Assembly (NCBI RefSeq): GCF_014805685.1
Contig: NC_060885.1
Span: 25,243,632-25,307,631 of the forward strand
Reading direction: 5' to 3'
Length of the DNA: 64,000 nucleotides
DNA from: Silurus meridionalis
Lineage: Eukaryota; Chordata; Actinopteri; Siluriformes; Siluridae
Positions 10,786-21,471 of this stretch are shown piece by piece. The translations under genes and the position numbers were made by a program. The notes beneath the pieces are model-generated. The model had not been told where the DNA came from. It saw nothing but the letters and a program-made list of their open reading frames with translations, and made no database searches. How positions within the stretch are numbered: the stretch's first letter is position 1; the number at the start of each line of letters is the position of its first letter.

Positions 10786-13284
10786 TTCTTTTTTTTTCCC
10801 CAATTCTTTTTATTGAAAAATCAACAATTACAAATACAAAAATGTAAACAGAAATTCTCAATTTTTCCTTTTTTAACAAACAAAGAAAAAACACCCCCAC
10901 CCCTCAAAAAACAAACAAACCCCCAGACAAAGACACACACATGCGCACGCGCACACTCCCCACATCCCCCTGCTTAAACAACTGAAGAAACAAAATAAAG
11001 GTCATGCATACAGTCCAATTTTGACCAATTTAGATCTTTAATCAGGTAGCACCCGTAGTCCCCTAAAATAAGAAATAACAGGTTGCCACTTGCAAAAAAA
11101 AGTGCCAGTAGAGCCCCTCAGTGTATATTTTATTTTTTCCAACTTAAGAAAGAACATTAAGTCTTTAAACCACCGAGAGATGGAAGGACATCCTATTGTT
11201 TTCCAGTGTAGAAGTATGCAACGTCTGGCCAATAAAGATGAGAAAGCTAAAACATCTTTGTGTGCAGAACCCAGTGATACCGACTCGTTTGTAACCCCAA
11301 ATATAACGATCAGTGGGCAGTTTGCCTGTTTCGATTTGGAAAGATGAATTCTGTACAAAACCTTAAACTGAATGAGACTGAGGCGGGCACAGGAAGTGGT
11401 AGACCGTATCCTATCTACGGCCTTCTCCCACCATTCATTGCCAAACTGCAGCCCCAACTCCTTTCCCATGCGGTCCTGGTTTTATCTGTATTACAGCTAT
11501 TAAGAGATAAAATAAAACTGTATATCCGGGAAATCAAACTACGCTGGTGTGGAGTAAACATGACTAAACTCTCCCAAGGTTGCTTGGGGGGTACAGAGGA
11601 AAAATTGGGAAGGCATTTAGATACAAAGCTGCGGACTTGGAGATATCAAAAAATTAGCTGTATGCAGCCCATACTCCAAGGATAGGCTGGTGAAACTTCT
11701 AAAGACACCATCTTTGTACAAATTATAAAGTTGCTTGATGCCTTTTTCGGGCCATAGTGAGAAAGCTGAATCCAAAAGTGACGGGGGAAACAAATGATTT
11801 CTATTCAAGGGACTCAGTGCTGATAAAGCCCTAAATTTAAAGTGACGCCTAAACTGAAACCAAATCTTAAGTGTGTTCAGTACGACTGTATTGTCAGTAT
11901 ATTGAGATGGTTTGACCGGAAAAGGTGAGCAAAGCAGAGCAGATACAGAGGATGATCTACAAGACAGTAGCTCTAGATTGCACCAAGTGGATTCTGTTGA
12001 ATTGGACCAGAAGTTCAGTTTTTGGATATGTGCAGCCCAGTAGTATATTTGAAAATTGGGCAAAGCAAGCCCACCACTGAGCTTACATCTCTGCAATAAA
12101 GTCTTACGGATTCTGGGCGGTTTTCCACTCCAAAGAAAAGAATTAATGATTCTATCTAAAGAATCAAAAAAATACTAGGGTGAAAATTGTGGAAGCGATT
12201 GAAAAAAATAAAGAAACTTGGGCAGAACATTCATTTTAACTGCATTGATTTTTCCTGTTAAAGACAGAGGTAGACTGCTCCACCTCTGAAAATCTGACTT
12301 CATGTCCGCCACAAGCGGAGCGAGATTGGCATGAAAAAGTCTGGGTAAGGAACGGGTCACAGTGATACCAAGGTATTTAAAGCCTGAACAGTTGAATTTG
12401 AATGGCAGATTCAGACGCTGAAGTTGTAAAGCAGTATTGTTTACCGGATAACACTCACTCTTATGGAAATTCAATTTGTATCTCGAGAAAGAGCCAAAAT
12501 CATCCAAGATAGATAAAATGACAGGAACAGAGGCTGAAGGATCTGTCACATATAACAACAAATCATCAGCATATAAGGACACCTTATATTCCGCCCCCTT
12601 GCGAGTTATACCCTTAAAGGCTAATGAGGATTTAAGTTTAATGGATAATGGCTCAATTGCAAGGGCGAATAGCAGTGGTGACAGTGGACACCCCTGCCGG
12701 GTTCCACGCCCGAGACTGAAATAATCAGAGCTAATATTATTTGAACGAACACTGGCTTGTGGAGATTTATAAAGGAGTCGGATCCAGGAGACAAATGTAT
12801 CACCAAACCCAAATTTCTCCAATATTGCAAACAGGTATTCCCACTCGACTCTATCAAACACTTTCTCAGCATCCAATGAGACTACCACCTCAGGCAAAGG
12901 AGATGACTGCTTAGAGTAAATTATGTTGAAAAGTGTACGAGTGTTAAAAAATGAGTTTCGCCCTTTTATAAATCCAGTCTTCTCCATAGATATGATCTGT
13001 GGTAGTACATTTTCTAACCGGGATGCGATCACTTTCGCCAGCACTTTCACTTCGGCATTTAGCAGCGACAGCGGTCTGTATGATCCGCACAGGTTGGGAT
13101 CCTTGCCCTTCTTCAAGAGAAGGGCTATTGAGGCCTGATTAAAAGTAGGTGGTAGCACACCCCAACCCAGAGATTTATTGAACACACCAAGGAGCAACGG
13201 TGCCAATTTATCAATAAACTTCTTTAAAAACTCAACTGGAAAACCATCTGGGCCTGGGGCTTTATTAGACTGCATCGCCTTTAT
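10786..13284 (-). mobile_element. 5-prime-truncated L1-clade LINE with 12-bp target duplication
   Basis: The element lies between direct repeats TGAAGAATTTCT at 10774-10785 and 13285-13296. A T-rich tract at its left edge is the reverse complement of a poly(A) tail, so transcription runs leftward. The coding text starts in the middle of RT (AIKAMQSNKAPGPDG) and runs to the ORF2 C-terminus near 11038. It is followed by about 250 bp of 3-prime UTR. Truncation, poly(A) and target duplication are the standard marks of target-primed reverse transcription. Confidence 0.9.
11038..13284 (-). pseudogene. L1-clade ORF2 C-terminal half (reverse transcriptase onward)
   Basis: One frame reads leftward with only in-frame stops at about 12175 and 11617. 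RT landmarks in order are NKAPGPDGFPVEF (fingers), SYRPLSLLNAEVKVLAKVIA, KTGFIKGRNSFFNTRTL, VVSLDAEKVFDRVEWEYL (palm Asp), GTRQGCPLSPLLFALAIEPL and YADDLLLYVTDP (catalytic YADD). A long C-terminal region follows (LTGKINAVKMNVLPKFLYFF, then LSGGLALPNFQIYYWA). The LQRCKLSGGLALPNF block after the RT matches the L1 clade as seen in fish. The endonuclease and ORF1 are absent. The palm motif has Glu-Lys in place of the more usual Lys-Ala before FD, so activity is doubtful even without the stops. Confidence 0.88.
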
Positions 13285-13377
13285 TGAAGAATTTCTAATC
13301 ACCAAATAATATTGTATACACTTAATACATAAGAATTTTAGATTACATATTTTTCTAATATTAACAAAAAGATTTGT

Positions 13378-13380
13378 AAA

Positions 13381-13448
<68 letters not shown>

Positions 13449-13451
13449 AAA
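13378..13451. repeat. (AAAG)n microsatellite
   Basis: Perfect tetranucleotide run of about 18 units. Confidence 0.97.
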
Positions 13452-13647
13452 TTAGTTTGAATCCATTGTAGCCATTTAACATGTACCATGCATCCTCAGC
13501 TAGCAGGTAAGCTCTTTTTACAGCAATTGAAGATACATATAGATACATATCAGCAGTCTACTACAGTGGTTCAGGACCACAGGTTGCATGAACAGTTTTG
13601 CATTTAAACACCATCACTGAACAGCACACCTCAACAATAATGAACTG

Positions 13648-13696
13648 CAGTGGTGGACAGTAATGAAGTAAATGTAATTCGTTACTGTACTTAAGG
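13648..13696. repeat. Edge of an older dispersed repeat
   Basis: CAGTGGTGGACAGTAATGAA followed by AAATGTAATTCGTTACTG is an abundant fish repeat terminus. Its other part appears at about 14700-14815 (ATACTTTAGTACATTT, TTTTACTCAAGTG), so the hAT remnant between them probably inserted into it. Confidence 0.45.
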
Positions 13697-14662
13697 TATG
13701 TATGCAGCTCTGTCACTCATCTCAGTTTGAGGGTATTATATGATAATGCATTTAATGAAATAGGCTAATAACTGTATATCACTTAGATTATGCTGTGTTG
13801 CCTGCTATGCTTTTATGCATAGAGTAACAATATTTATTTTAGCTTGCATAACATTATAATTTATGGTATGTAGTTTATCATCATTTGTGTAGCTTGCAAC
13901 AAAACAATTACAACCTAACTAGTTTGGTTGGAATATAGTTAAAATAGCACTTATTTATTTGGTTGAATTTAATTGAGATGATGTCAATCTGTGATTGTAC
14001 TTAATAGGTCCTGAACTGAGTTCAGTAAGGGGAATCTCCAGTGCAGCTTAAAATGATAATTTAAAAGACATATAAATATATAGATGATGTATATCTATAA
14101 TTAGCCAAGGAGTTGTATGCTTCTTAGTTCTGAAAGTTAGAAAAATTGTGCACAACCACATCTATTTAACTGTGCAATATATACATTTAGGGTGATATTT
14201 ACACATGAAAGTGAGCTCTCAGAAATTTATCCAGATTTGTGAACTGCTCTGAGAATATGTTCTTAGTGATTGTAGCTGAAGCAGAGAGGAGCTTTTCAAA
14301 GCTGAAACTAATCAATGGAGGAGACTTGCCGTAGGGTAATGTCATGGTTCACCCTGGGCATCATTCAAGCTAGAACTGCCATTGGTGCTTGGTGGTATCT
14401 ACTTAGAACAAAGCTCAGCATCAGTTCAACAGCAAGCAGAACATTTATAAAGTAATAAATTATGGAAGAAACTCCTGACTATAACTTGCGACAGCGCCCG
14501 CTGCCTTATTTGGGCGATTTATTTTAAGAGAAAGGTTTTGGGGTGATGATCATTTATTAGATATCAATTGTTTGACTCATTAATATCCTTCCATTAAAAG
14601 AATGGTGTGTTAAGAGAAACATTAGAGTCTATTCACATAAACGGAGTTGATAAAGCATTAGT
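13697..14662 (+). mobile_element. hAT-family transposon remnant, copy A
   Basis: The translation at about 14266-14320 gives IVAEAERSFSKLKLINGG, the C-terminal dimerisation-region signature of hAT-type transposases. The whole segment is closely similar, in reverse orientation, to 33921-35940 (copy B), which fixes its approximate limits. No intact frame remains. Confidence 0.65.
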
Positions 14663-14834
14663 TATTGTGATAAAAAATTATAAGAAGAAAATATAGCCAT
14701 AATAAATCATAGTACTTGGATACTTTAGTACATTTAAAGGCAAATACTTTTACTCAAGTGTAAGTTTAAAGGAAGGACTTTTACTTCGTACACAAATGAG
14801 GAACTGTAATGAATGAACATTCTGTGCCACCCAG

Positions 14835-14999
14835 ATGAGGATTGGTTGCTTTTTGGTTCCAATAAAGGTTTCTTACTCATCTCGGGGAGTTTTTCCTTTA
14901 CCACAGTCACCACTGGCTCGCTCATTATGGACAAACTGACAATTATAAGGGACAAACTTATAGGCAGTAGACTTATAACTGCTTTATCTATGAAAAGCT
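14835..14999 (+). repeat. L2-type LINE 3-prime UTR, left half (split by RTE insertion)
   Basis: GGGAGTTTTTCCTTTACCAC and GGCTCGCTCATTATGGA match the L2 3-prime UTR seen at 2605-2803. The continuation CTGCTTGAGACAAT follows the RTE insertion at 17950-18008, so one L2 tail has been cut in two. Confidence 0.75.
14986..14999. repeat. Target-site duplication, left copy
   Basis: ATCTATGAAAAGCT, identical to 17938-17951. Confidence 0.95.
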
Positions 15000-15300
15000 T
15001 ACCCAGCCATTATGGATGCACAAGCCAGTGCACTCTTAGTGCCGGTCCCAAGCCCGAGTAAATGGGGAGGGTTGCATTAGGAAGGGCATCCAGCGTAAAA
15101 CATGTGCCAAATCAAATATGCGGATCACAAATGAGAATTTCATACCGGATCGGTCGAGGCCCGGGTTAACAATGACCGCCACAGGTATCGTTAGCCGACA
15201 GGGTACCGGTGGAAATTGGGCTACTGTTGGCTGAAGGAGAAGGAGGAAAGGAGGAAGATGTCTAAAGAGACGGCAGGGAAAGGAGCAGTGTAGGAGAGTG

Positions 15301-15928
15301 GAGGTTCGGGTTGTTACTTTAAATGTTGGTACTATGACGGGTAAAGGGAGAGAGGAAGCTGATATGATGGAGAGGAGATATGTTGTGTGTTCAGGAGACC
15401 AAGTGGAAAGGGAGTAAGGCCAGGAACATTGGAGGTGGGTTCAAACTGTTTTATCATGGTGTGGATGGAAAGAGAAATGGTGTAGGGGTGATTCTAAAGG
15501 AAGAGTACAGTAAGAGTGTAGTGGAGGTGAAGAGAGTTTCTAATAGGGTGATGATCGTGAAGGTGGAAGTTGAAGGGATGATGATAAATGTCATCAGTGC
15601 CTATGCTCCACTAGTTGGCTGTGAGATGGAGGAGAAGGAAAGATTCTGGAATGAATTAGATCAAGTGGTAGATGGTGTACCTAGGAAAGAACGATTGGTG
15701 ATTGGGGCAGACTTTAATGGGCATGTAGGTGAAGGGAAGAGAGGTGATGAGGAGGTAATGGGTAGGTATGGTTTTAAGGAGAGGAATGTAGAAGGGCAGA
15801 TGGTGGTAGATTTTGCTAAAAGGATGGAAATGGCAGTGGTGAACACTTATTTTAAGAAGAAGGAGGATCATAGGGTGACGTATAAGAGTGGAGGAAGGTG
15901 CACACCTGAAGGAGATTGGAGACTGTAA
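15301..15928 (+). pseudogene. RTE endonuclease (EEP/APE-like) domain
   Basis: Endonuclease motifs run in order: VVTLNVGTMTGK near 15310, the catalytic-Glu box LCVQETKWKG at 15380-15415, GVGVILKEEYS, VISAYAPLVG and the GADFNGHVG box near 15705-15730. The early part (TLNVGTMTGKGREEADMM) is in a different frame from the main open stretch 15380-15928, so a frameshift sits near 15375. The frame is lost again near 15900, before the terminal catalytic His region. In an active element this domain nicks target DNA to prime reverse transcription. Confidence 0.85.
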
Positions 15929-16553
15929 GGTGTTGGCAGGGAACAGTGTAGCTAGACAGCATCGGATGGTGGTCTGTAGGATGGTTTTGGAGGCGAAGAA
16001 GAAAAGGAGGAGAGTGAGGACTGAAAGAAGAATAAGATGGTGGAAACTGAAGGAGGAAGAGTGTAGTGTGAGGTTCACGGAAGAGGTCAGACAGGGGCTT
16101 GTTGGTGGTGAAGAGGTGCTGGATGATTGGGCAGCTACTGCAGGAGTGATGAGGGAGGCAGCTAGAAAAGTACTTGGTGTGACATCTGGAAATAGAAAGC
16201 AAGACAAGGAGACGTGGTGGTGGAATGAGGAAGTGCAGAAGAGCATAAGAAGAAAGAGGTTGGCAAAACAGAAGTGGGATAGACAAAATGATGAGAAAAG
16301 TAGGCAGGAGTACAAGGAGATGCGGCAGCAGGTAAAAAGGGATGTGGAGAAAGCCAAGGAAAAGGCATATGAGGAGCTGTATGAGAGGTTGGACACTAAG
16401 GAAAAAGAAAAGGATTTATACAGATTGGCCAGGCAGAGAGTCCGAGCTGGGAAGGATGTATTGCAAGTTAGAGCAATAAAGGATGGAAAGGGAAATGTGT
16501 TGACTAGTGAGGAGTGTGTGTTGAGAAGGTGGAGGAGTATTTTGAGCAGCTGA
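15888..16553 (+). pseudogene. RTE inter-domain linker (endonuclease to RT)
   Basis: A 221-codon frame, very rich in Lys, Arg and Glu, spans the endonuclease end and the predicted helical linker preceding RT (RIRWWKLKEEECSVRFTEEV, later TWWWNEEVQKSIRRKR and EYKEMRQQVKRDVEKAKEKA). It corresponds part by part to 54835-55370 on the other strand in the second RTE copy. It has no enzymatic motif. The frame ends at 16553, and the RT begins in another frame after a GA-rich slip near 16570. Confidence 0.8.
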
Positions 16554-16584
16554 TGAATGAGGAAAATCAGAGAGAGAGAGAAGG

Positions 16585-17912
16585 TTGGATGATGTGGAGT
16601 TGGTGAAGCAGGATGTAGATAGGATTAGTAAGGAGGAAGTAAGAGCAGCGATTAAGAGGATGAAGAGTGGAAAGTCGGTTGGACCAGATGACATACCTGT
16701 AGAAGCGTGGAGATGTTTAGGAGAGATTATGGGAAAGAGTAGAGGAAGCCAGGCTAAGATCAGAGGTGACCATCTGTGAGCAACAGTATGGTTTCATGCC
16801 GAGGAAGAGCACCACAGATGCCTTATTTGTTTTGAGGATGTTGATGGAGAAGTATAGAGAAGGACAGAAGGAATTGCATTGTGGATTTGTGGATTTAGAG
16901 AAAGCGTACGACAGAGTGCCAAGAGAGGAGTTGTGGTATTGTATGAGGAAGTCATGTGTGTCAGAGAAGTATGTGAGGGTGGTGCAGGACATGTATGAGG
17001 ACAGTGTGACAGCAGTGAAGTGTGCAGTAGGTACGACAGACTGGTTCAGGGTGAAGGTTGGACTGCATCAAGGATCAGCCCTGAGCCCTTTCCTGTTCGC
17101 ATTGGTGATGGACAGGTTGACAGACGAGGTCAGACAGGAGTCTCCCTGGACAATGATGTTTGCGGATGATATTGTGATTTGTGGTGAGAGTAGGAAGCAG
17201 GTCAAGAAGAGCCTGGAGAGGTGGAGGTATGCGCTGGAGAGAAGGGGAATGAAAGTCAGAAACAGTAAGACAGAGTACATGTGTGTGAATGAGAGGGAGG
17301 GCAGTGGAGTGATGCGGTTGCAGGGAGAAGAGGTGGAGAAGGTGGAGGAGTTCAGGTACCTGGGGTCAACAGTGCAAAGTAATGGAGAGTGTTTTAGAGA
17401 AGTAAAGAAAAGAGTGCAGGCAGGGTGGAGTGGTGGAGAAGAGTGACAGGAGTGATTTGTGATAGTAGGGTATCTGCAAGAATGAAAGGAAAGTTTATAG
17501 GACTGTGGTGAGACCTGAGATGTTGTATGGATTAGAGACAGTGGCATTGACTAAAAGACAGGAGGTGGAGCTGGAGGTAGCAGAGCTGAAGATGTTAAGG
17601 TTTTCGTTGGGAGTGACGAGGATGGACAAGATTAGAAATGAGTTTATTAGAGGGACAGCGCATGTAGGATGTTTTGGTGACAAGGTGAGGGAGGCGAGAT
17701 TGAGATGGTTTGGACATGTGCAGAGGAGGGACATGAATTATATTGGTAGAAGAATGCTGAGGATGGAGCCACCAGGTAGGAGGAAAAGAGGAAGGCCAAG
17801 GAGGAGGTTCATGGATGTGGTGAGGGAAGACATGCAGGTAGTTGGTGTGAAAGAGGCAGATGTAGAGGACAGGGTGGTATGGAGACGGATGATCCGCTGT
17901 GGCGACCCCTAA
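16585..17912 (+). pseudogene. RTE reverse transcriptase and C-terminal domain
   Basis: RT landmarks in order are KSGKSVGPDDIPVEAWRCLG (fingers), EQQYGFMPRKSTTDALFVLR, CGFVDLEKAYDRVPREELWY (palm Asp), LHQGSALSPFLFALVMDRL and MMFADDIVICGESRKQ (catalytic FADD). The FRYLGSTVQSNGE box follows. The C-terminus near 17680-17860 contains RLRWFGHVQRRDMNYIGRRM. Frame changes occur near 16780 and 17450. Compared with the copy at 53228-55383, a block of roughly 150 bp before EQQYGF is missing here (the LVPIFKHKGDVQSCSNYRGI segment), so this copy is internally deleted as well as frameshifted. It is not functional. Confidence 0.88.
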
Positions 17913-17937
17913 TGAGAGCAGCCGAAAGAAGAAGAAG

Positions 17938-17951
17938 ATCTATGAAAAGCT
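17938..17951. repeat. Target-site duplication, right copy
   Basis: ATCTATGAAAAGCT, identical to 14986-14999. Confidence 0.95.
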
Positions 17952-18008
17952 GCTTGAGACAATTTATATTGTTAAAAAACTATATACAATTGAATCAACT
18001 GAATTGAA
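17952..18008 (+). repeat. L2-type LINE 3-prime UTR, right half
   Basis: Continues the tail interrupted at 14999 and ends in AATTGAATCAACTGAATTGA. Confidence 0.75.
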
Positions 18009-18240
18009 CATAAAATGACAAGAACAATCACCAAACTTTGTTTATCTTCTCTGTATGCACCATAAAAGAAAGAAGCTCTCACTATACATTATTTGTCTCA
18101 AATGAGTAGGCTGACATTTGAGATGTTACAGTAATTATGTCAAGTGGCTTTTGATTGTCAGTCATCTATATCCATTGTATGCGCTGGAATTAAATTTTAG
18201 CAGTATGCAAGGCTAAAGAAAGTGTAATGCACAATACCGT

Positions 18241-18940
18241 GTGTGTACCCTTTATATAAAAAAATTAGAAAAGGTTGTAGCACAGCAGTTATGCTCACAT
18301 CTACTTAGGAATAACATTTTTGAAATGCATCAGTCAGGATATAGGCCTCATCATAGCACAGAGACAGCGCTAGTTAAGGTGGTAAATGACCTGCTATTGG
18401 CTTCTGATCATGGTTTTGTCTCTTTACTTGTTTTGCTCGACCTTAGTGCAGCTTTTGACACCATTGATCATACTATACTGCTTGCTAGACTTGAGAACAT
18501 TGTTGGAATAAAGGGAACAGCTCTCCCTTGGCTCAGGTCTTATTTGACTGATTGCTATCAGTTTGTTGATGTAAATGGTGAGTTCTCCACACTCTCTGAA
18601 GTAAAGTTTGGTGTTCCGCAAGGATCTGTTTTAGGCCCACTGCTATGCTGATGATACACAGCTGTATATCTCAGCAAAGCCAGATGAGAGAGATCAGCTT
18701 AAAGATGTTGAGGAGTGTGTAAAGGACATTAGACAATGGATGCTTGTTAACTTTCTTCTGCTCAACTCAGATAAGACAAAAGTACTTTTACTAGGACCAC
18801 ATGCAGCTAGAAGCAAACTTTTCGATTACGTAGCATCTCTGGATGGAGTTCCTGTTTCACCGTGTACAGCAGTCGAAGACCTTGGTGTTATTATTGACCC
18901 TAGTCATCCTTGTAGGCTCACGTGAATAATATTACCAGGA
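18241..18940 (+). pseudogene. L2-clade reverse transcriptase remnant
   Basis: The first frame (18241-18651) reads [60 protein letters not shown] (palm Asp) and [15 protein letters not shown]. It then loses about 50-60 bp before [20 protein letters not shown], which resumes at about 18645 in a shifted frame and continues through LLLNSDKTKVLLLG to 18925. The gap removes the hydrophobic stretch that normally joins GPLLF to the YADD box. The endonuclease and 3-prime end are absent. It is distinct in sequence from the L2 copy at 4350-5460. Confidence 0.85.
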
Positions 18941-19959
18941 TCGCCTTCTTTCACCTTAGATACTTATTTGCCCAATTGTTTTAATTGTTTCATTTACTAG
19001 CTTTTGGCACTGACAGAAACTATGCCCATAGTATTAAATGAATGGAATTAAAATGCAAGGTAGAATAATATTATGGTAATATGGTTGCTGCGTTTTTCAG
19101 CACCTTATTCAGTACCTGAAAATATATATATCATTAAATCATGTTACATGTGGGGAAGAAATGAATTTTATTAATGTAATTCAATTCAATCACATGAAAT
19201 TGATGTAATAATTTTAATTAAGCAGATTCAACAAACTTTTTTTTTTTTTTTTTTTGCCTTTCAGTGCCTTATCACAGTTATCACAAATACTGGACAAAGC
19301 GACAGACTGGTGAATTTGCCCTGTTAGTGTGATCTTTCAAACAACCCATAATAATAATTGCTAAAAAATCTAGATCAAACAGATAAAATCCATGTACAAG
19401 CATTGGGTATAGGCTATACCACAAGCTGCAAATTTAATCTGCAGTAAGAATCAGAAGGTCTGATGAGCAACAGGTCTAGAACCAACATTAATCTCTGTCT
19501 CTGAATTCATAGGTCTACTGAAACACTCTATCTGCCAATTTACAAGAAAATGCATCCAGTGACATATACTTTTGAGAATATACATTGCAAGGTTTTTTGT
19601 TTCTTTAAATACATTTTATTCTAGTTGATGTTAAAAGCAGTTATATTTCTCAGTAGTAAAAAGTTGTAGTAACAAACTTGAACTATTCTTCATTACAATA
19701 TATTACAAGCTTCAGTTCATTGATGTTTGAGGGTTGTATATGTTTATACATAGATCCCTAATACACATAAATTGTGTGTTGCTTGTCTGGGAGCAGAGCA
19801 TGCTAAGTCGGATCTTGAGAAAGCCGACTGCGCAGATTTTGCTCGCATGACCATGCGAATGCAAAGGAGGAGGGTGCTCTTTAGCTAAGGCAAAGTTGCA
19901 TGCTAGGACATGGGGCTCGCAAATGGACCTCGCAGAGGGGTGCTCAACTGCTCGTTTCA
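18941..19959. other. AT-rich stretch with a poly-T run, no gene seen
   Basis: A T tract lies at 19239-19256. The GC content rises from about 19790, approaching the DIRS remnant. No coding frame was recognised. Confidence 0.5.
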
Positions 19960-20850
19960 TCACCTGATTTCTTTCTATTGTGAGGTGAGCACTCAGCTCT
20001 GCCTCTCTTCCTCTGAGGAGGGGGCAGATGGAGGTCTCCAAACCCCCTGAGACCACACCTCAGGTGGTCCTTTTTGAGGAGCTCATAGGTAGTGACCCAC
20101 GCCGTTGCCAAGCTGGAAATAGATTGTTGGGCCGATAAGCAGAAGTTCCGTCCACCTAACAAGCTGGACGAGTGCTTTCTGCAACTCCACGACGGGGCTT
20201 GCCTTTTTCCCAGACGTGCACACCGAGGTCATGGGCTAGGTCCTATTTCCTGCCATTTCAATCTCAAGGTGTTGCTATATTCTAACATAGTAGGACTGAA
20301 GGAGTGTGTCTATGGGATGATGCCCCAAATTGAAGAGATGCTCTCTCCGTTGATGTGTCATCCCTCAAAGCCCCAGTGCTGTCCACCAAGCCCCTAGGCA
20401 CTGGTGGGCAAGGCCTATGCCTCAGTGGGTCAGGCCCCTGGATGCTTGCACGCCATGGTGGTGCTACAGGCCTATCAGGCTGACCTGCTGCGGGAGCTGG
20501 ACGTGGGAGATGTCTCAGGCGGCAACAGGTCAGTGAGCTTCGGTGTGCTATAGACCTAGCCCTAAGGGCCACTAAGGAGACTGCTAAGGCCTGTAATCTG
20601 CAATGCTGCGGGCTGGTCCACCCTGCTGACCTTTGTCAGGTTCTACAGCCTTGACCTCAGTGCCACTCCTGGCCCCTCTGTCCTTTGCCCAAGCTGTGCC
20701 TGTCACACTAGGCAGGGATTGGTCAGTCTAGCTTGATTTGAATCTCGTTCCCAAAGCATTCAGACGCAGCTCAAGGTTTCCAGGTTACATATGTAACCAT
20801 GGATCCCCAAGGGAACCATGGTTACATACATAACCTGGAGACGATCTCTG
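19960..20850 (+). mobile_element. Internally deleted DIRS-type retroelement (gag-like end joined to recombinase end)
   Basis: Gag-like text across frames includes TSWTSAFCNSTTGLAFFPDV at about 20165-20225, DVSSLKAPVLSTKPL at about 20353-20396 and ELRCAIDLALRATKETAKA at about 20535-20590. It is directly followed by ICNAAGWSTLLTFVRFYSLD at about 20597-20656, the C-terminal block of a DIRS tyrosine recombinase. The RT, RNase H and most of the recombinase are missing. An imperfect palindrome at 20780-20838 ends the element. The same recombinase block occurs at 32050-32165 on the other strand. Confidence 0.75.
20780..20838. repeat. Palindrome at the DIRS 3-prime end
   Basis: Arms 20780-20802 and 20816-20838 pair at 21 of 23 positions (CCAGGTTACATATGTAACCA and its partner), with a 13-nt loop. 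DIRS elements carry terminal and internal complementary repeats of this kind. Confidence 0.85.
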
Positions 20851-21293
20851 TCCTTATTCAGTGTCTGTAATAATAAAAATTTATGTATTTACTTTAGTTG
20901 CATTTATTCCTTGTTCAACAATAGGAAATTTCATTTTCATTTATGAATGAAATGATTAAATTATTTGAAGAAACAAAGATCTGCTGTCTCACTGATGTCA
21001 GGTTGGCTGATTTATCATGATTTATCATTTGTTTGGATCACCACCTTAACAATCAGAAGACAAAAAGGCAGAACAGTTGAACTGAAAAATGACATGAATT
21101 TCAACTTCTGGCTGCTGCAGACCACAGATGGATGGCCTGTTGTTTATTATCTCTCTGGATCATGTTTGTCTGATCTGCCAATATTATCCATTAGCTTTAA
21201 TAAAGCAAGCCCAATGTGGTAAAGGTCAAACACTAACAAACCACCTTCCCAGTTGTGCTTTGATTTGACCTCAGGAGCCCAATGTAGTAATCA

Positions 21294-21471
21294 GCTCACA
21301 GCAAGTAAAGAACTTTATTTCCCAGCAAACACCGTGGCCTACAAATATGGCCACCATAGACAGGCACTAAGCCTCTAATTGCGGCTCACAGCAAGTAAAG
21401 AACTTTATTTCCCAGCAAACACTGTGGGCTACAAATATGGCCACCATAGACAGGCACTAAACCTCTAATTG
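21294..21471. repeat. Tandem duplication, 90-bp unit, two copies
   Basis: GCTCACAGCAAGTAAAGAAC starts at 21294 and again at 21384. The copies differ by only a few bases. Confidence 0.93.

Larger units (their letters stand above)
15000..17937 (+). mobile_element. RTE-clade LINE with exact 14-bp target duplication
   Basis: The element is bounded by ATCTATGAAAAGCT on both sides. It keeps a 5-prime UTR of about 300 bp, an apurinic-type endonuclease, an RT and a very short 3-prime end finishing GCAGCCGAAAGAAGAAGAAG. A frameshifted single ORF with a short A/G-rich tail fits the RTE clade (Rex3/Expander/BovB group). This is the longest of four RTE copies in the window; the others are 34627-35738, 53228-55383 and 61890-63060. 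Confidence 0.92.

Noticed and set aside
12175..13548. A single 457-codon gene
   Set aside because: The C-terminal two-thirds are L1 reverse transcriptase, and the first 80 or so residues translate an (AAAG)n microsatellite outside the element.
15656..16396. A 246-codon minus-strand frame and several overlapping minus-strand frames across 15.6-17.5 kb
   Set aside because: They are antisense shadows of the purine-rich RTE LINE; the plus strand carries the endonuclease and RT motifs, and the antisense text is Ser/Leu/Pro-rich with no domain.
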